The notes under the pieces are model-generated. The model did no database searches. It saw nothing but the letters and a program-made list of their open reading frames with translations, and was not told the origin of the DNA. This document shows, in pieces, positions 7,918 to 16,824 of a DNA stretch of 64,000 nt; the stretch's first letter is position 1, and every line of letters begins with the position of its first letter. Both the position numbers and the translations under genes were made by a program. Source of the DNA: Fimbriimonas planktonicus (GTDB lineage: Bacteria > Armatimonadota > Fimbriimonadia > Fimbriimonadales > Fimbriimonadaceae); NCBI GenBank assembly GCA_965234685.1, contig OZ248539.1, positions 2,294,001 to 2,358,000 of the forward strand, given 5' to 3'.

Positions 7918-10485
7918 GTGAACGCACTACTCGCTTTAGCGGTAGCGGGAATGTCTCCACAAGGGGCTTCGAGCGATACTCTCGAAAACCACCCGGAGCT
8001 CAAACTCGCACTCAGTCAATCTCAGCGTCAGATCCAGTCGGTAGACGGATCGTTTTCCGGCGAACAGCCCGGTCGATACCAGTTTGGGCTCGCGCCTTCC
8101 GGCCGCCTCACGGTCGGAGATCTCTCCATCCGCACCGTGGCTTTCGGTAATGGCGAAAATGCCGTCGCCACCGTCCGGCCATCTTCTGCTCTTGGCAAAG
8201 ACGAGCTTGGATTCAGCAAGCTGACGTTCAAGCGACCTGGCATTTCCGAGTGGTACATCAACGAAGCTGAGGGCCTGCACCACTGGTTCCAGGTCGACAA
8301 GAAGGTCGGCGAAGGCAACCTGTGGGTCAAGCTCGCTGCTTCTGGCGCGAAGGGGATTCAGGTAAGCCAAGAGAAGATTGACTTCGCCACCAATCAAGGA
8401 AACCTCAGCTACGCGGGACTAAAGGTTTGGGACGCGACCGGAAAGCAACTTCCGGCCAGCATGCAGCTTCGCGGCTCAGAAATTGTCATTGGAATCGAAG
8501 ACGCCAGCGCGACCTACCCAGTCACCATCGACCCAACATGGACCGAAGAAGCAGTTCTGAGCGCGAGCGACAAGTCGCAAGATGCCCAATTCGGCGAGTC
8601 CGTCAGCGTGAGCGGTGACACCGCCATCGTCGGCACGCCGTCTGCAACCTCGAGTGGTCTTTCTTACGCCGGACAAGCGTACGTGTTCACTCGCTCGGGC
8701 AGCACATGGACTGAGCAGCAGATCCTAAGCGCAAGCGACAAGTCGCAAGATGCCCAATTCGGCTGGTCCGTCAGCGTGAGCGGTGACACCGCCATCGTCG
8801 GCGCGCCGTCTGCAAACTCGAGTGGTCTTTCTTACGCCGGACAAGCGTACGTGTTCACTCGCTCGGGCAGCACATGGACTCAGCAGCAGATCCTAAGCGC
8901 AAGCGACAAGTCGGAATATGCCAACTTCGGCTCTTCCGTCAGCGTGAGCGGTGACACCGCCATCGTCGGCGCGACGTCTGCAACCCCGAATGGTGTTAAT
9001 TACCCCGGACAAGCGTACGTGTTCACTCGCTCTGGCAGCACATGGACTCAGCAGCAGATCCTAAGCGCAAGCGACAAGTCGGAATATGCCAACTTCGGCT
9101 CTTCCGTCAGCGTGAGCGGTGACACCGCCATCGTCGGCGCGACGTCTGCAAACTCGAGTGGTCTTTCTTACGCCGGACAAGCGTACGTGTTCACTCGCTC
9201 GGGCAGCACATGGACTGAGCAGCAGATCCTGATTGCAAGCGATAAGGCTGCAAGCGCCAACTTCGGCTCTTCCGTCAGCGTGAGCGGTGACACCGCCATC
9301 GTCGGCGCGCGGGATGCAAACTCGAGTGGTCTTTCTTACGCCGGACAAGCGTATGTGTTCAGACTCCCATCAGACATTGCAGCCTCCGTAGCCTTTGGAA
9401 CGGCTGGAGTTTCCGGTGGCAAAAGCATCATTGGCACGGTGACGCTCACAAGCGCACCAACCGCCAGCACCGTTGTCAGCCTAAGCAGCAACAACGCCGC
9501 GCTTACCGTTCCGGCAAGCGTCACCGTTGCCGCCGGTTCAACCACCGCAACGTTTACGGCCACCAGTTCGGTTGTCACCAGCGACACCCTCGTCACCGTC
9601 ACCGCTTCGGGAACGGGAATCACCTCAGGCAATGGGCAGATCACGGTGCGAACCCCGCGAGTGAGTGGCGTCACCTTCAGCGTAGACGCCTTTACCCTGG
9701 GTCAATCTGCTACCGGAACAATCACCCTTCAGTCACCTGCTCCCGCTGGGGGAACGTTAGTAACCCTCGCCAACGGCAACTCTGACGCCTTAGATTGCCC
9801 CGCAACGGTCACCGTTCCGGCTGGACAAAGCCGGGCCACTTTCACCGTCACCGGAAAGTCAGTCGGAGTAGCCACGACGGTTAAGGTCGAGGCCACCCCG
9901 AGCTTCAACGAGAAGTCGGACACCATCACCGTCAATCCGGCGTTTGACGTGTCAGTTGCTGACTTTGTTCTTGGCGGCACCGGGCAAGGACAGGTAACCC
10001 TCTCCGCACCGGCTCCCGCCGGTGGCGCGGTGGTAAGCCTCTCGGCTAGCTCCCTGAGGCTGTCGGTTCCAGCAACCGTCACTGTTCCCGAAGGCGGAAC
10101 CACTGCGAGCTTCTCGGTAAGCGCTACTGGTGCCGTGCAAAACGCTCTGGTGCGGGCAACCTACTTGGGTGCCTCGAAGACCGATACCGTTTCGGTCGTA
10201 GGGCTGAACATCGCGACGGTAACGAGTTCCAGCAGCACCATCTCCGTGGGTAGATCGGCAACCATCACGGTGACCTTAAATGCCGCGACGCCGCAGGATC
10301 TGGCCATCACCATCTCGCGACAAAAGGCCGGAGTCGTCTCCGCCCCGGTTCAACTGGTGATTCCTGCCGGAAGCATTTCGGGCACCTTTGAGGTGACCGG
10401 GCTTGCGCCGGGAGCGACGAACGTTTACGTGAGACTGCTAAGCCAAGGCACTAAGTCCGCGAAGATCACCGTTACTAACCCTTAA
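7918..10485 (+). CDS. FG-GAP repeat / Ig-like surface protein, copy A
   Basis: 855 residues read from a GTG. Order: a short hydrophobic leader, a ~190-residue N-terminal domain (shared by three proteins in the window), five FG-GAP-like repeats of 56 residues (FGxSVSVSGDTAIVG, GQAYVFTRSGSTW) at about 212-480, then about four Ig-like beta-sandwich repeats (VPASVTVAAGSTTATF type) to the C-terminus. FG-GAP blades build beta-propellers; Ig-like stalks suit adhesins or matrix proteins. Compared with copy B, the codon for Gln in the leader is TAG (7906-7908), so the lysine-containing start of the signal peptide is lost and translation must begin at GTG 7918, leaving an uncharged leader (MNALLALAVAGMSPQGASS). 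Export may be impaired. No SD is evident. Confidence 0.85.
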   Translation: MNALLALAVAGMSPQGASSDTLENHPELKLALSQSQRQIQSVDGSFSGEQPGRYQFGLAPSGRLTVGDLSIRTVAFGNGENAVATVRPSSALGKDELGFSKLTFKRPGISEWYINEAEGLHHWFQVDKKVGEGNLWVKLAASGAKGIQVSQEKIDFATNQGNLSYAGLKVWDATGKQLPASMQLRGSEIVIGIEDASATYPVTIDPTWTEEAVLSASDKSQDAQFGESVSVSGDTAIVGTPSATSSGLSYAGQAYVFTRSGSTWTEQQILSASDKSQDAQFGWSVSVSGDTAIVGAPSANSSGLSYAGQAYVFTRSGSTWTQQQILSASDKSEYANFGSSVSVSGDTAIVGATSATPNGVNYPGQAYVFTRSGSTWTQQQILSASDKSEYANFGSSVSVSGDTAIVGATSANSSGLSYAGQAYVFTRSGSTWTEQQILIASDKAASANFGSSVSVSGDTAIVGARDANSSGLSYAGQAYVFRLPSDIAASVAFGTAGVSGGKSIIGTVTLTSAPTASTVVSLSSNNAALTVPASVTVAAGSTTATFTATSSVVTSDTLVTVTASGTGITSGNGQITVRTPRVSGVTFSVDAFTLGQSATGTITLQSPAPAGGTLVTLANGNSDALDCPATVTVPAGQSRATFTVTGKSVGVATTVKVEATPSFNEKSDTITVNPAFDVSVADFVLGGTGQGQVTLSAPAPAGGAVVSLSASSLRLSVPATVTVPEGGTTASFSVSATGAVQNALVRATYLGASKTDTVSVVGLNIATVTSSSSTISVGRSATITVTLNAATPQDLAITISRQKAGVVSAPVQLVIPAGSISGTFEVTGLAPGATNVYVRLLSQGTKSAKITVTNP
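8551..9360 (+). repeat. Tandem 168 bp coding repeats (5 FG-GAP units) in copy A
   Basis: Five units of 168 bp (56 codons). Units are partly identical at DNA level: over 100 bp around 8870-8983 recur exactly at 9038-9151, and the block around 8810-8880 recurs at about 9146-9216. Synonymous sites are homogenised, which indicates recent unit duplication or gene conversion. Confidence 0.9.
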
Positions 10486-10705
10486 CCGGGCTCAATAGAA
10501 AGGCCGAGGGCTTGGTGCAAACCAAACCCTCGGCCTTCTTTGTATTTGAACGATCCACATTTTGATAAGGCGTGCTCTCAAAAGCTTCTGTGTTCGTTCA
10601 AAATCTGGTGAAAGATCGGTCGGCAAAATTGCGCGTCAGCCGGGCGGCGGAGCTTTTCGGCGTTAAGATACTTAGCAAGATGTGCCCCATTAAGAACCCC
10701 AAGAT
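9640..10705. repeat. Long direct repeat, copy 1 (3' part of FG-GAP gene plus downstream flank)
   Basis: Nearly identical to 13001-14066, offset by 3361 bp. It covers the last ~280 codons, the terminator and the following ~160 bp including the short repeat. Differences seen are a few substitutions, e.g. GCTACTGGTGCC versus AGCACCGGCACC near the end. This marks a recent tandem duplication or gene conversion. Confidence 0.92.
10500..10541 (+). terminator. Rho-independent terminator of FG-GAP copy A
   Basis: AAGGCCGAGGG pairs with CCCTCGGCCTT, with an inner TTGGT/ACCAA stem and a GCAA loop, followed by CTTTG. It lies 15 bp after the stop codon. An identical copy follows copy B. Confidence 0.9.
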
Positions 10706-10706
10706 T
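10593..10706. repeat. Short intergenic repeat, copy 2 of 3
   Basis: Same unit as 7618-7730 with one inserted base near its left end and a few substitutions. It is identical to copy 3 over essentially its full length. Confidence 0.85.
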
Positions 10707-10906
10707 CTGCCGTCGCTGCAGAGCGTTCTGCACGAATTCTGAAACTTGCCATGATTCTTACGGCTATGGAACTCATATTTATACGCACGGCACAGCACTC
10801 TATTTGTACAACAACGGGGCAGATTTCTTAATTAGAGACTCAAGCGACAAGTTTGCCGAGAGCAATCTAAACTCAATCGTTGAATGCGTTTAGTTAGTTT
10901 TCAGGA

Positions 10907-13846
10907 TTGCATTTTGCCGCTAAGAAACCGCAGTCTTTCAATGTGAACGCACTACTCGCTTTAGCGGTAGCGACAATGGCTCCATCAGCGGCTTCGGGTG
11001 ACACACTCGAGAACCACCCGGAGCTCAAACTCGCGCTTAGCCAATCTCAGCGTCAGATCCAGTCGGTAGACGGATCGTTTTCCGGCGAACAGCCCGGTCG
11101 ATACCAGTTTGGGCTGTCGGCTTCCGGACGCCTCACGGTCGGAGATCTCTCCATCCGCACCGTGGCTTTCGGTAATGGTGGAAACGCCGTCGCCACCGTC
11201 CGGCCATCTTCTGCGCTTGGCAAAGACGAGCTTGGATTCAGCAAGCTGACTTTCAAGCGACCTGGCATTTCCGAGTGGTACATCAACGAAGCCGAGGGCT
11301 TGCACCACTGGTTCCAGGTCAACAAGAAGGTCGGCGAGGGCAACCTGTGGGTCAAGCTCGCTGCTTCTGGCGCGAACGGCATTCAGGTCAACGATCAGAA
11401 AATTGACTTCGCCACAAACCAAGGGCACCTCAGCTACGCGGGACTAAAGGTTTGGGACGCGACCGGAAAGCAACTTCCGGCCAGCATGCAGCTTCGCGGC
11501 TCCGAAATCTTAATTGGCATCGAAGACGCCAGCGCGACCTACCCAGTCACCATCGACCCAACATGGACCGAAGAAGCCATTCTGAGCGCAAGCGACAAGT
11601 CTGCACAAGCCCATGTCGGCACTTCTGTGAGCGTGAGCGGCGACACCGCGATTGTCGGCGGACCGGACGCAGATCCAGGCGGCATAAGTAACGCAGGACA
11701 AGCATACGTTTTCACTCGCTCGGGCAGCACATGGACTCAGCAAGCCATCCTGAGCGCAAGCGACAAGTCGGCTAGCGCCTGGTTCGGCTGGATTGTCAGC
11801 ATAAGCGGCGACACCGCGATAGTAGCGGCATACCAAGCAGATCCCGGCGGGACGTCGAATGCTGGCCAAGTGTATGTTTACACACGCTCCGGGAGTACAT
11901 GGAGCGAGCAAGCCATCCTGAGCGCAAGCGACAAGTCGCAAGATGCCAATTTCGGCTATTCCGCGATTTTGAGCGGCGACACCATCATCGTTGGTTCACG
12001 ATCTGCCGATCCCGGTGGCACAACGAACGCCGGTCAGGCGTACGTTTTCACTCGCTCTGGCAGTGTATGGAGCGAGCAGGCCATTCTGAGCGCAAGCGAC
12101 AAGTCGCAATTTGCCAATTTCGGCGTTTCTGTCAGCGTGAGCAACAACACCGCCGTCATCGGGTCAACTGGCGCAGATCCTGGTGGCACGACGGACGCCG
12201 GTCAAGCGTACGTGTTCACTCGCTCTGGCAGTGTATGGAGCGAGCAAGCCATTCTGAGCGCAAGCGACAAGACAGCAACTGCCAATTTCGGCGTTTCTGT
12301 TAGCGTGAGTGGCGACACCGCAGTCGTCGGGTCAAGCTCCGCTGATCCAGGTGGCACGACGGACGCCGGTCAAGCGTACGTTTTCACTCGCTCTGGCAAT
12401 GCATGGAGCGAGCAAGCCATCCTGAGCGCAAGTGACAAGTCGTCAAGTGCCAGCTTTGGCACGTCCGTCGCGGTGAGAGGCGACACCGCCGTCATCGGGT
12501 CAACTAGAGCAGATCCAGGTGGCACTAATAATGCCGGACAAGCGTATGTGTTCACTCGCTCCGGAAGCAGTTGGACCGAGCAACAGATCCTGATTGCAAG
12601 CGATAAGGCTGCAGGCGCCAATTTCGGCCGTTCGGTAGCAATTGACAGCTTCAGCGGCATCGTTGGCGCGCACTTTGCACCCTCTAGTACCATTAGCGGT
12701 GCCGGACAAGCGTATGTGTTCCGACTCCCATCTGACATTGCAGCCTCCGTAGCCTTTGGATCCGCTGGAGTTTCCGGTGGCAAAAGCATCACTGGCACGG
12801 TGACGCTCGCAAGCGCACCAACCGCCAGCACTGTTGTCAGCCTAAGCAGCAACAACGCCGCGCTTACCGTTCCGGCAGGCGTCACCGTTGCCGCGGGTTC
12901 AACCACCGCATCGTTCACGGCTACCAGTTCGGTTGTCACCAGCGACACCCTCGTCACCGTGACCGCTTCGGGAACGGGAATCACTGCAGGTAGCGGACAA
13001 ATCACGGTGCGAACCCCGCGAGTGAGTGGCGTCACCTTCAGCGTAGACGCCTTTACCCTGGGTCAATCTGCTACCGGAACAATCACCCTTCAGTCACCTG
13101 CTCCCGCTGGGGGAACGTTAGTAACCCTCGCCAACGGCAACTCTGACGCCTTAGATTGCCCCGCAACGGTCACCGTTCCGGCTGGACAAAGCCGGGCCAC
13201 TTTCACCGTCACCGGAAAGTCAGTCGGAGTAGCCACGACGGTTAAGGTCGAGGCCACCCCGAGCTTCAACGAGAAGTCGGACACGATCACCGTCAATCCG
13301 GCGTTTGACGTGTCAGTTGCTGACTTTGTTCTTGGCGGCACCGGGCAAGGACAGGTAACCCTCTCCGCACCGGCTCCCGCCGGTGGCGCGGTGGTAAGCC
13401 TCTCGGCTAGCTCCCTGAGGCTGTCGGTTCCAGCAACCGTCACTGTTCCCGAAGGCGGAACCACTGCGAGCTTCTCGGTAAGCAGCACCGGCACCGTGCA
13501 AAACGCTCTGGTGCGGGCAACCTACTTGGGTGCCTCGAAGACCGATACCGTTTCGGTCGTAGGGCTGAACATCGCGACGGTAACGAGTTCCAGCAGCACC
13601 ATCTCCGTGGGTAGATCGGCAACCATCACGGTGACCTTAAATGCCGCGACGCCGCAGGATCTGGCCATCACCATCTCGCGACAAAAGGCCGGAGTCGTCT
13701 CCGCCCCGGTTCAACTGGTGATTCCTGCCGGAAGCATTTCGGGCACCTTTGAGGTGACCGGGCTTGCGCCGGGAGCGACGAACGTTTACGTGAGACTGCT
13801 AAGCCAAGGCACTAAGTCCGCGAAGATCACCGTTACTAACCCTTAA
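10907..13846 (+). CDS. FG-GAP repeat / Ig-like surface protein, copy B
   Basis: 979 residues from a TTG start, giving a normal signal peptide with a KK n-region (MHFAAKKPQSFN then a hydrophobic core, cleavage likely after AASG or nearby). Domain order matches copy A, but there are seven FG-GAP units of ~56 residues, most with DPGGT(T/S)NAGQ in place of the SSGLSYAGQ of copy A, then the same ~four Ig-like repeats. The length difference from copy A (124 residues) equals two repeat units (112) plus the 12-residue leader. An in-frame stop at 10895-10897 rules out a longer start. It is probably an exported cell-surface or matrix protein. The function is inferred from fold only. Confidence 0.87.
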   Translation: MHFAAKKPQSFNVNALLALAVATMAPSAASGDTLENHPELKLALSQSQRQIQSVDGSFSGEQPGRYQFGLSASGRLTVGDLSIRTVAFGNGGNAVATVRPSSALGKDELGFSKLTFKRPGISEWYINEAEGLHHWFQVNKKVGEGNLWVKLAASGANGIQVNDQKIDFATNQGHLSYAGLKVWDATGKQLPASMQLRGSEILIGIEDASATYPVTIDPTWTEEAILSASDKSAQAHVGTSVSVSGDTAIVGGPDADPGGISNAGQAYVFTRSGSTWTQQAILSASDKSASAWFGWIVSISGDTAIVAAYQADPGGTSNAGQVYVYTRSGSTWSEQAILSASDKSQDANFGYSAILSGDTIIVGSRSADPGGTTNAGQAYVFTRSGSVWSEQAILSASDKSQFANFGVSVSVSNNTAVIGSTGADPGGTTDAGQAYVFTRSGSVWSEQAILSASDKTATANFGVSVSVSGDTAVVGSSSADPGGTTDAGQAYVFTRSGNAWSEQAILSASDKSSSASFGTSVAVRGDTAVIGSTRADPGGTNNAGQAYVFTRSGSSWTEQQILIASDKAAGANFGRSVAIDSFSGIVGAHFAPSSTISGAGQAYVFRLPSDIAASVAFGSAGVSGGKSITGTVTLASAPTASTVVSLSSNNAALTVPAGVTVAAGSTTASFTATSSVVTSDTLVTVTASGTGITAGSGQITVRTPRVSGVTFSVDAFTLGQSATGTITLQSPAPAGGTLVTLANGNSDALDCPATVTVPAGQSRATFTVTGKSVGVATTVKVEATPSFNEKSDTITVNPAFDVSVADFVLGGTGQGQVTLSAPAPAGGAVVSLSASSLRLSVPATVTVPEGGTTASFSVSSTGTVQNALVRATYLGASKTDTVSVVGLNIATVTSSSSTISVGRSATITVTLNAATPQDLAITISRQKAGVVSAPVQLVIPAGSISGTFEVTGLAPGATNVYVRLLSQGTKSAKITVTNP
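11576..12721 (+). repeat. Tandem coding repeats (7 FG-GAP units) in copy B
   Basis: Seven units of about 168 bp. They are more diverged from each other than those of copy A except for units 3-5, whose junction sequences (CTCTGGCAGTGTATGGAGCGAG) are shared. Unit number differs from copy A (5), so the array changes in length. Confidence 0.88.
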
Positions 13847-13860
13847 CCGGGCTCAATAGA

Positions 13861-13902
13861 AAGGCCGAGGGCTTGGTGCAAACCAAACCCTCGGCCTTCT
13901 TT
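13861..13902 (+). terminator. Rho-independent terminator of FG-GAP copy B
   Basis: Exact copy of the hairpin at 10500-10541, 15 bp after the stop codon. Confidence 0.9.
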
Positions 13903-13953
13903 GTATTTGAACGATCCACATTTTGATAAGGCGTGCTCTCAAAAGCTTCTGTG

Positions 13954-14066
13954 TTCGTTCAAAATCTGGTGAAAGATCGGTCGGCAAAATTGCGCGTCAG
14001 CCGGGCGGCGGAGCTTTTCGGCGTTAAGATACTTAGCAAGATGTGCCCCATTAAGAACCCCAAGAT
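13954..14066. repeat. Short intergenic repeat, copy 3 of 3
   Basis: Third copy, at the right edge of the duplicated unit and not followed by another FG-GAP gene. It may mark the recombination endpoint. Confidence 0.85.
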
Positions 14067-14622
14067 CTTGCTGGACGCTCAGCTTTTATCGTGCGATCGC
14101 CCCTTTTACACTAGTTCCATCTTGTGAACGATCGATCTGATTCGTTCATTGCTCGCCCTTGAACTTAAAACTTTTTCGATACTCCAAATTGTCCAATCGA
14201 TTTGGATAGACGCCAGGCGAAATTTTTAGAACATCTCTTCGCATTTGCCTTACATTAAGTTATTGCGCTACCATCATAAACATGCCGCAATACTCATCTG
14301 CTTCAAAGCAGACCGGATTAGTCGAGTGCGCTCATTCCGTCACACCAGGACCCAATGAATACACATCCTAGTATAGTCACGTGGTTTCTTTGGGTTACCA
14401 TGTATCTGGTAGTATTTTTAGAGGCGCATAATTCCCGTAGCCAAAACGTGCGCCCCCAAAAACACGGCTTACTCAACTCACTCAAAAAGACTAATCTCCT
14501 AAACAGCGAAGGGTGCAATCAAGCTTTCATGTTTGACGAAGTGCTGTTCGCCACTGCTGACACACATTTCAAGTTGACACAAAAGCAACTGAAGTTTTTG
14601 TTGCGATAAAGGGACCAGTTAC

Positions 14623-16224
14623 ATGAACACATCCTCCGTAATTACGCGATTGCAAACGATGCTGAATCTCTCAGCTAGAGAATTAGAAGTTGTCCATCTG
14701 GGATCCTTAGGATATTCGGACAAAAAGATCGCTACCGCCCTTTCGATTAGTAAATTTACAGTGGCAAGTCACTGGCAAAACATTTTACTCAGAAACGGCG
14801 CGGTTAACCGGACACTTGTAATCGCTAGATATTCAGCCGCCTTAGCCCGCAATGAAATCAACGCTGATGCTCTCATGAACCTCCCAGATGTGACACTCGC
14901 AAGGCCACCGCGAGGAAGCGGGATATCGCAGTCCCTTCGCCGCAGCATGGAAAAAGCAGTCCAAGATTGTCGGGCTCTCTCTGCAGAAGGGTTGGCCGGT
15001 AGCGACGACGTGTTTCGCCGATACCTCCAAGAGTGCGTTATATTAACCGATTCCGCTAGCGGATTCTTGGCAGGAATACGCCAAGACGCCGATCATAACT
15101 ACTATGTTTCGGCGAGCGCCACGTTCAACTTAGAGCCAGGCACTCTGTCTCCCATCGTAATCACGGGCTGGAACGAAGTTAACCCGCAACCAATGGACTA
15201 CGGATGTTGGTTTGCTGATGTCCTGTGCACAAAAGAGGCACACTTCGCAAATGAGCAGTCTGCAGAACATTCGGTTGTGAGCGAACACCTGCAGACTCCG
15301 ATTGTTGAAAGCTTCGTTGGGCTCCCTTTAGTGAGAGACGGCATTGTGGTTGGTTTGCTTTGCTTAGCGAATAGACCTGGCGGATACAATGAATCTATTG
15401 TCAAGTTCCTTGAACCCCTACTTAAAGAGTGTGCAACATTCATCGAAGCTTGGGTGAGTCAAGTTGACCGACTGGCTTTAGATCGTAAGATTGCTGATAC
15501 AGCGCTCATGCTGAAGACGGTTACAGATGAACTTACGAACGGTTTCATTTACGCATCCTCCGATGGAACTGTGTTGCACGTAAATCGCATGTTCCTAGAC
15601 ACCTTTGGCTTAAAGTCTGACGAGAACCGTTTTGCTGGCCGTCCAGTGTCGAGCTTGTTGGAAGAATGTCTTCCTTCTGTCTGCAACGCAGAATTGCTTA
15701 CAAACATCATCCAATCGCTTGTTTCAACGGGTGAAAGCCGATTCGGTCAAACGATACACTTGCAAAACTCTCGGATCATTGAGATTGACAGCATCGGAGT
15801 TCGAGTAGAAGACACGTGCACGGGCCTGATCTGGAAACTATCTGACGTAACAAAGCTTGAATTAGATCGTTTAGCTTTTGGCGAAGTACTTCAGCACTCA
15901 CGTGATGGCATCATTGTGATCACCGACGATGGCGTAGTCCAGCACTGGAACAAACGCGCTGAATCCATTTTCGGCTACAGCGCTGGAGAGGCATTGGGAC
16001 AATTGCTCGTTGAGTTAGTTATCCCGGACCGATACCAAGATGCCCATTTGGAAGGACTGAAACGGCACCGTGAGACCGGGGTTAGCCGTGTGATGGGCCA
16101 ACTCGTGAACATCGTCGGAAAGCAAAAGTGTGGCGCTGAGGTGAATATCGAAATGATGCTGTCGTGCATTGATGCTGGCGATCATCCTCGTTATTGCGCT
16201 TACATCCGCGAAGTATTGGACTGA
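14623..16224 (+). CDS. Regulator: N-terminal LuxR-type HTH, GAF and two PAS domains (paralogue)
   Basis: 533 residues with the same architecture as the protein at 4719: LuxR HTH at about 16-72 (LSARELEVVHLGSLGYSDKK, SISKFTVASHWQNILL), a GAF-like domain at about 120-285 (LLCLANRPGGYNESIVKFLE), and two PAS domains (about 300-410 and 420-525; SRDGIIVITDDGVVQHWNKR). Both paralogues end in a very similar block containing SRVMGQ and LLSCIDxG or MLSCIDAG. ATG 14623 follows AGGGA at a good distance. Base composition is lower in GC than in the first copy, so the two are old paralogues rather than part of the recent duplication. A role in controlling the surface genes between them is an inference from position. 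Confidence 0.85.
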   Translation: MNTSSVITRLQTMLNLSARELEVVHLGSLGYSDKKIATALSISKFTVASHWQNILLRNGAVNRTLVIARYSAALARNEINADALMNLPDVTLARPPRGSGISQSLRRSMEKAVQDCRALSAEGLAGSDDVFRRYLQECVILTDSASGFLAGIRQDADHNYYVSASATFNLEPGTLSPIVITGWNEVNPQPMDYGCWFADVLCTKEAHFANEQSAEHSVVSEHLQTPIVESFVGLPLVRDGIVVGLLCLANRPGGYNESIVKFLEPLLKECATFIEAWVSQVDRLALDRKIADTALMLKTVTDELTNGFIYASSDGTVLHVNRMFLDTFGLKSDENRFAGRPVSSLLEECLPSVCNAELLTNIIQSLVSTGESRFGQTIHLQNSRIIEIDSIGVRVEDTCTGLIWKLSDVTKLELDRLAFGEVLQHSRDGIIVITDDGVVQHWNKRAESIFGYSAGEALGQLLVELVIPDRYQDAHLEGLKRHRETGVSRVMGQLVNIVGKQKCGAEVNIEMMLSCIDAGDHPRYCAYIREVLD

Positions 16225-16418
16225 CCGATCCCGCAACTCTCAATCTCGGAAAGATGCCTTTTTAGGTACGTGCTTTGTGACGTCATCCTACGTACCCTTC
16301 GGCTGCTTTCCGAGAACGATCTCCGCGAGAGTTGCGCTTGCATATTCTGCTGCTCACTGCTAGACTAGGAATGTGGTTATGGAAATTGTTCTGATCCGGC
16401 TTTGCATCTAGCCGTCCT

Positions 16419-16817
16419 TTGCGAAGGTCGGTGCCGCATCACATTTACCGATCATTCTTGAAACCACAAAATCAAACTTTCACTTGTCGTCATTGCGGCT
16501 TCGCTATTCCGATCAGCGGAATCGGCACGAGCCAAAGAAATCACTGTCCCGAGTGCTTGCACAGCGTTCACCTTGACGAAGTTCCGGGTGATCGAAGTGC
16601 CCGATGCGGCGGAGTGATGGATCCGATCTCCGTTTGGGTTCGCAAAGGCGGAGAATGGGCCCTCATTCACCGATGCCGAACTTGCGGCGTGCTCCGAAGT
16701 AACCGAATCGCGGGCGACGACAACGCCCACGTCCTTCTCTCGCTTGCGGTCCAACCGCTAGCCCGACCACCTTTCCCGCTGGAGCATCTCCATCAGGAGC
16801 AGAGAACAGCCCCTTAA
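16419..16817 (+). CDS. RNHCP domain protein
   Basis: A small zinc-ribbon-like protein with the family signature: CRHCG, RNHCPECLHSVHLDEVPGDR, a GGVMDPISVWVRKGGEW stretch, IHRCRTCG and a final NRIAGDDN. The paired CxxC motifs probably bind zinc; no biochemical role is established that I can name. The start is uncertain: the frame opens at TTG 16419, with GTG 16431 and TTG 16458 as alternatives, and family members usually begin shortly before the first CxxC. Residues after ~110 are a short tail that is not part of the family. Confidence 0.8.
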   Translation: MRRSVPHHIYRSFLKPQNQTFTCRHCGFAIPISGIGTSQRNHCPECLHSVHLDEVPGDRSARCGGVMDPISVWVRKGGEWALIHRCRTCGVLRSNRIAGDDNAHVLLSLAVQPLARPPFPLEHLHQEQRTAP

Positions 16818-16824
16818 ACGAACG

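Larger units (their letters stand above)
10486..10906. other. 421 bp intergenic region between FG-GAP copies A and B
   Basis: It contains the copy A terminator, the second short repeat and a leader like that of copy A. Relative to copy A it carries about 50 extra bp (around 10707-10756) between the repeat and the conserved TTACGGCTATGGAACTCATA. No TATAAT-type promoter equivalent to 7512-7539 is present, so copy B expression is unclear. Confidence 0.7.
13001..14066. repeat. Long direct repeat, copy 2
   Basis: Second copy of 9640-10705 (offset 3361 bp), covering the 3' part of copy B, its terminator and the downstream flank. Identity stops abruptly after CCCCAAGAT at 14066, where the sequence becomes unrelated. 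Confidence 0.92.
13847..14622. other. 776 bp intergenic region upstream of the second regulator
   Basis: It contains the copy B terminator and the third short repeat. The rest (14067-14622) is AT-richer than its surroundings. A plus-strand frame at 14355-14609 (84 codons) starts with ATG and a possible hydrophobic stretch but has no recognisable family or clear ribosome site, and is not called as a gene. Confidence 0.6.

Noticed and set aside
8551..12721. Regular repeats resembling a CRISPR array
   Set aside because: The 168 bp units are in-frame FG-GAP protein repeats without spacers, and no cas gene is present.
13933..14127. 64-codon plus frame and related minus frames through the short repeat
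   Set aside because: Frames shift between repeat copies because of indels, so the repeat is not conserved as protein.
14355..14609. 84-codon open frame before the second regulator
   Set aside because: No family, weak initiation context and no counterpart beside the first regulator; likely chance.
7251..14622. Mobile element carrying the FG-GAP block
   Set aside because: No transposase, integrase, terminal inverted repeats or target duplications were seen; simple tandem duplication explains the repeats.
16385..16440. Minus-strand sequence with GATGCAAAGCCGG resembling part of a cyclic-di-GMP riboswitch
   Set aside because: The GNRA-tetraloop/receptor arrangement is missing, and no gene follows on that strand.
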